This document shows positions 5,974-8,431 of a stretch of DNA of 8,431 nucleotides, piece after piece (within the stretch, counting starts at the first letter, position 1; each line of letters opens with the position of its first letter). A program made the translations under genes and the position numbers. Source of the stretch: an uncultured Fusobacterium sp. (GTDB taxonomy: Bacteria > Fusobacteriota > Fusobacteriia > Fusobacteriales > Fusobacteriaceae); NCBI GenBank assembly GCA_900545035.1, contig UQXM01000078.1, forward strand, positions 1 to 8,431. The letters run 5' to 3'. Below the pieces are notes generated by a model that did not search any database, had not been told where the DNA came from, and was given only the letters and a program-made list of their open reading frames with translations.

Positions 5974-6750
5974 ATGCTGACAATAAAAAATCTGAAAAAA
6001 AGTTTTAACGAAGGAACAGAAAACGAAGTAAATATATTCAACGGTTTTAATCTTGAAATAAAAGAAAGTGAGTTTGTTGCAATTCTTGGCTCAAACGGTT
6101 GTGGAAAAAGTACGCTGTTTAATATTATAAGCGGTTCTGTTCAGGATAACGGAGGAAGCATTATTCTTGGCGAAACAGATATTTCTGCTCTGAAAGAAGA
6201 AGAAAGAGCCGGAAAAATCGGGAAAGTTCACCAAGACCCATCAAAAGGAGTTTCTCCATCTCTTACAATTTTGGAAAATCTTTCTCTTGCTGCAAAAAAG
6301 AGCGAAAAATTTTCTCTTAGAAGACTGATAAAAAAAGAAAATACAGGAAAATTTATTGAGCTTCTGAAAGAATTGGATCTGGGACTTGAAAATAAACTTA
6401 ATACACAGGTTAAATTTTTATCAGGAGGACAAAGACAGGCTCTTTCTCTTATAATGGCAACTATGAAAAAACCTGAACTGCTTCTTCTTGATGAACATAC
6501 AGCAGCTCTTGATCCTAAAACTTCAAGAATGATAATGTCTAAAACAAAACAGCTTATTGATAAGCAGAAAATAACTGCCATGATGATTTCTCATAATCTG
6601 AGAGATGCAATAAAATATTCAGACAGAATAATTATGCTTGACAAAGGAAAAGTTATTCTGGATATCAAGAGCAAAGATGTAACTGAAGGAGAACTTTCTA
6701 AAATTTACACATCAAAAATGAACAAAGAGGCGAGAGCTCTTGCTTGTTAA
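5974..6750 (+). CDS. ABC transporter ATP-binding protein (TrpZ-like)
   Basis: This 258-residue cytoplasmic ATPase would power the transporter with the preceding permease. All motifs are intact: Walker A GSNGCGKST (39-47), Q-loop Q87 in KVHQDPSKG, signature LSGGQ (149-153), Walker B LLLLDE (169-174) followed by the D-loop ALDP, and the switch histidine H207 in MISHN. The QDPSKG stretch is characteristic of the TrpZ/ABC_sub_bind-linked ATPases, in my recollection. It starts 2 bases after the permease stop, with AGAGAGG (5958-5964) in the permease's last codons. Its own last 11 bases overlap the next gene, so the four genes are tightly linked. The family is certain; the substrate is not. Confidence 0.93.
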   Translation: MLTIKNLKKSFNEGTENEVNIFNGFNLEIKESEFVAILGSNGCGKSTLFNIISGSVQDNGGSIILGETDISALKEEERAGKIGKVHQDPSKGVSPSLTILENLSLAAKKSEKFSLRRLIKKENTGKFIELLKELDLGLENKLNTQVKFLSGGQRQALSLIMATMKKPELLLLDEHTAALDPKTSRMIMSKTKQLIDKQKITAMMISHNLRDAIKYSDRIIMLDKGKVILDIKSKDVTEGELSKIYTSKMNKEARALAC

Positions 6751-8089
6751 TAAACCTAAAACTGTCATATTTTGTATTCTTGCAGGAGTTCTGTCATATT
6801 TTATTTCTCCCTATGAAACAAAGCTGACACTTTCTGTTATTTTTTCTGTTGAAGCTCTTGTTTTATGGGGAAGTTCTGCTGTTGATAATGCCGCTGTTTC
6901 TCTGTTTTTCATTGCGGGAGCATGGCTTTTTTCACTTGCACCTTTGAAAATACTTTTTACTTTTCCGAAAACAGAAAATTTCTATCTTATAATTCTTTCA
7001 TATATTCTTACAAAAGGCGTTACAGATACAGGAGCTGCCGCTGTTTTTTCCAAAAATATTATGGAAAAAATTGTAAAATCTCCTGTTAAATTGATATTTT
7101 TTTCTTATGCAGCAGGTTTTCTGCTGATATTTTTTATTCCTCAGCCATTTCCAAGAGTAATTCTTTTGGCTGCTTTTTATAAAGAATTTTTTAAAAAACA
7201 AAATTTACCTCAATCAACTGAAGAAATTTTATTTTTCAGTATTTTTACCGCTTCTACTTTTACATCAATGTTTTTTCTTACAGGAGATATGCTTCTCAAC
7301 TATGTTGTTGTCACAGTTACACAAGCTCAAATCAACTGGGGACAATGGGCTTTGTATATGTCTGTGCCCACTCTTGTTACATGTGTTGCAACCTTTATCT
7401 TATTTCTTGCCGTTTTCAGAAAAGAGATATATGCAAAATCTTTTGATAATACAAAATCATTGAAAAAATCTGCTCCTATTTCTTCCGAACAGAAAAAAAT
7501 GATTTTTGTATGTACAATTATTTTTATTGGTTTTGCAACTCAAACTTTTCATAAATTTTCCGCTGCTGCAATTATGCTTTCCGGAATAGGTATGGGCATT
7601 ATTTTGGGAGTTATAAAAAAAGATTGTATAAAGAATGTTAATTGGAAACTTTTGATATTTTTTACAGGAGCTTTTTCTGTTGGAAATGTGTTAAATTCTT
7701 CAGGAGCTGCTGATATTATTGTAAACAATCTTCTCACTCTTGCTCCTGAAGGAAATTTTCAAATAAAAATAGTTTTTCTTATAATTGTTACTCTTATTTT
7801 GAATTTTTTTCTGGGCAGTGCCGTTACAACATCATCAGTGGTAATTCCTACAATAGCCCGTCTCGGAATACTTGAACCTCATTCCGCTGCTCTTACTCTC
7901 TTTGTTTATACAATAGTGAGTATTCAATATATTCTTCCTTTTCATCATGCTACAGTAATGATTGGCTTCGGAGAAAAATTATACCCTACAAAAATAATTA
8001 TAAAATACGGTATTTTTCTGACTATACTTACATTTTTTATTGTACTGTATATCTGTATCCCTTGGTGGAGATTTTTAAATTTATTGTAA
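6740..8089 (+). CDS. SLC13/DASS-family secondary transporter
   Basis: This 449-residue inner-membrane carrier, with about 11-12 hydrophobic segments, resembles the divalent anion:Na+ symporter (SLC13/CitT) family. Supporting blocks are an early helix with LWGSSAVDNAAVSLF (42-56, compare LWxTEAIP), LTKGVTDTGAA (90-100), STFTSMFF near 172-179, NWKLLIFFTGAFSVGNVL then NSSGAADI (300-326), and the second signature GSAVTTSSVVIPT (359-371). Typical SNTA signatures are altered, so substrate class is uncertain: a dicarboxylate, sulfate, or something related to the ABC cargo. The start is a TTG at 6740, 9 bases after AAAGAGG (6724-6730); no in-frame ATG occurs until past residue 100. It overlaps the ATPase gene by 11 bases, so it is probably translationally coupled and under the same leader control. 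A carrier of this type joined to a binding-protein ABC transporter is unusual. Confidence 0.8.
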   Translation: MLVNKPKTVIFCILAGVLSYFISPYETKLTLSVIFSVEALVLWGSSAVDNAAVSLFFIAGAWLFSLAPLKILFTFPKTENFYLIILSYILTKGVTDTGAAAVFSKNIMEKIVKSPVKLIFFSYAAGFLLIFFIPQPFPRVILLAAFYKEFFKKQNLPQSTEEILFFSIFTASTFTSMFFLTGDMLLNYVVVTVTQAQINWGQWALYMSVPTLVTCVATFILFLAVFRKEIYAKSFDNTKSLKKSAPISSEQKKMIFVCTIIFIGFATQTFHKFSAAAIMLSGIGMGIILGVIKKDCIKNVNWKLLIFFTGAFSVGNVLNSSGAADIIVNNLLTLAPEGNFQIKIVFLIIVTLILNFFLGSAVTTSSVVIPTIARLGILEPHSAALTLFVYTIVSIQYILPFHHATVMIGFGEKLYPTKIIIKYGIFLTILTFFIVLYICIPWWRFLNLL

Positions 8090-8103
8090 TATATTTTTTT
8101 ACA

Positions 8104-8130
8104 TAAAAAAAGAACAGTTATTCACTGTTC
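8104..8130 (-). terminator. Intrinsic terminator of the rRNA-tRNA transcript
   Basis: GAACAGT (8112-8118) pairs with ACTGTTC (8124-8130) around a 5-base loop. Read on the minus strand the 7-bp stem is followed by seven T residues (8111 down to 8105). It ends the 5S-tRNA transcript coming from the right. On the plus strand the bases after the stem (CTGCTTTC) are less T-rich, so it would terminate the transporter operon only weakly; the T run at 8094-8100 precedes the stem and does not help. Confidence 0.75.
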
Positions 8131-8169
8131 CTGCTTTCATCTATATTCATTTATATTCATTGTCCCTGC
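8119..8169. repeat. Imperfect 16-bp direct repeat in the rrn trailer
   Basis: TATTCACTGTTCCTGC (8119-8134) and TATTCATTGTCCCTGC (8154-8169) match at 14 of 16 positions, 35 bases apart. The first copy contains the downstream half of the terminator stem. A shorter TATATTCAT repeat (8142-8150, 8152-8160) lies between them. Confidence 0.6.
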
Positions 8170-8174
8170 TAGTC

Positions 8175-8200
8175 GCAGAACTCCTTCGTTCTACTTCTGC
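8175..8200. repeat. Inverted repeat with alternative stems in the rrn trailer
   Basis: GCAGAA (8175-8180) pairs with TTCTGC (8195-8200), while AGAAC (8177-8181) could instead pair with GTTCT (8188-8192). The two foldings exclude each other in part. It has no T-tract and lies between tRNA-Asn and the terminator, so it could be a processing signal or a dispersed intergenic repeat. Confidence 0.4.
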
Positions 8201-8219
8201 ATTGACAAAAAATAAAAAA

Positions 8220-8295
8220 TGGCGCTTCTTGTTGGACTTGAACCAACGACAACACGATTAACAGTCGTGTGCTCTACCGACTGAGCTAAAGAAGC
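8220..8295 (-). tRNA. tRNA-Asn (anticodon GTT)
   Basis: The 76-base gene folds as a full cloverleaf on the minus strand: a perfect 7-bp acceptor (GCTTCTT with AAGAAGC), D arm GCTC/GAGC, anticodon arm CACGA/TCGTG around the loop CTGTTAA, and T arm GTTGG/CCAAC around TTCAAGT. The anticodon GTT occupies 8262 down to 8260. Discriminator G and an encoded CCA finish the 3' end at 8220. It follows 5S rRNA and is probably cotranscribed with the rRNA operon. Confidence 0.97.
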
Positions 8296-8300
8296 ACCTG

Positions 8301-8347
8301 TCTCGAAAAGTATGCTTCAATCCATTCGGAAAAGCACTTGTTCGAGA
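8301..8347. repeat. 7-bp inverted repeat in the 5S-tRNA spacer
   Basis: TCTCGAA (8301-8307) and TTCGAGA (8341-8347) are perfect inverted copies flanking a 33-base loop. The surrounding bases also show a loose direct repeat: AAGCACCTGT at 8292-8301 and AAGCACTTGT at 8332-8341. The stem could assist processing of the precursor RNA between 5S and tRNA. Confidence 0.45.
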
Positions 8348-8349
8348 AC

Positions 8350-8377
8350 TGTAAATAATCTCTTACAATTATTTACA
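8350..8377. repeat. 10-bp inverted repeat just after 5S rRNA
   Basis: TGTAAATAAT (8350-8359) and ATTATTTACA (8368-8377) form a perfect 10-bp stem with an 8-base loop. On the minus strand it comes directly after the 5S 3' end and is followed by GTTCTCG rather than a T run, so it is not a standard terminator. A precursor-processing hairpin is more likely. Confidence 0.6.
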
Positions 8378-8380
8378 AAA

Positions 8381-8431
8381 GATTGGCAAGTTCCTATCCT
8401 CCCAAAGGGCTGCCCCCTAAGTACTTTCAGC
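8381..8431 (-). rRNA. rrf: 5S ribosomal RNA, 3' portion (cut by window edge)
   Basis: The minus-strand sequence reads GCTGAAAGTACTT, then GGGGGCAGCCCTTTGGGAGG, then ATAGGAACTTGCCAATC. This aligns with the 3' half of bacterial 5S rRNA (compare GCCGATGGTAG, the GGGG...CCCC helix and GTAGGGAACTGCCA in E. coli). The exact 3' end near 8381 is estimated. The 5' half, and presumably 23S and 16S, lie beyond the right edge. Confidence 0.9.

Noticed and set aside
8104..8130. Plus-strand terminator for the transporter operon
   Set aside because: The stem could form in both directions, but the T tract lies on the minus-strand side. Downstream on the plus strand the sequence is CTGCTTTC, so I assign it mainly to the rRNA-tRNA transcript.

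Overview
The window is AT-rich DNA that most resembles a member of the Fusobacteria (Fusobacterium or a relative). This placement is an inference from three things: the very low GC, a TrpXYZ-type ABC transporter whose substrate-binding protein has a cleavable signal peptide but no lipobox cysteine (as expected for a cell with a periplasm), and a HutP-family protein of the clostridial/fusobacterial type. No species can be named.

Left part (1-1943). The tail of an unidentified plus-strand gene ends at 137 and is followed by a terminator. Facing it on the minus strand is a two-gene restriction cassette: a small helix-turn-helix controller-type protein, and one base overlapped with it a 466-residue endonuclease that I recognise as the Alw26I/Eco31I/Esp3I type IIS family, with an HNH-type active site. 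No methyltransferase is visible here. It probably lies to the left, outside the window. The cassette is visibly more AT-rich than the genes to its right, which suggests transfer.

Middle (1964-3369). A DUF234-type AAA ATPase gene has a good promoter and start but is broken by two +1 frameshifts, both at short T runs. It is either a young pseudogene or carries sequencing errors.

Core of interest (3430-8089). A HutP-family RNA-binding antiterminator gene stands directly upstream of a perfect consensus promoter (TTGACA, 17 bases, TATAAT). The roughly 190-nt leader RNA from that promoter carries six GUAG motifs in two clusters of three, then a 12-bp stem-loop, then a textbook intrinsic terminator just before the ribosome binding site of a transporter operon. 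HutP is known to act by binding NAG/UAG triplets and preventing termination, so the DNA reads as a self-contained regulatory unit: sensor protein, its likely RNA target, the terminator it would control, and the regulated genes. The operon encodes a periplasmic binding protein, a permease and an ATPase of the TrpXYZ class, followed by an 11-base-overlapping, TTG-started SLC13/DASS-type secondary transporter. By my alignment from memory, the metal-ligand histidines of Bacillus HutP are not conserved here, so the sensed ligand may not be histidine.

Right end (8104-8431). On the minus strand lies the end of a ribosomal RNA operon: the 3' part of 5S rRNA, a spacer with inverted repeats, tRNA-Asn(GTT) with encoded CCA, and a terminator that also separates it from the convergent transporter operon.
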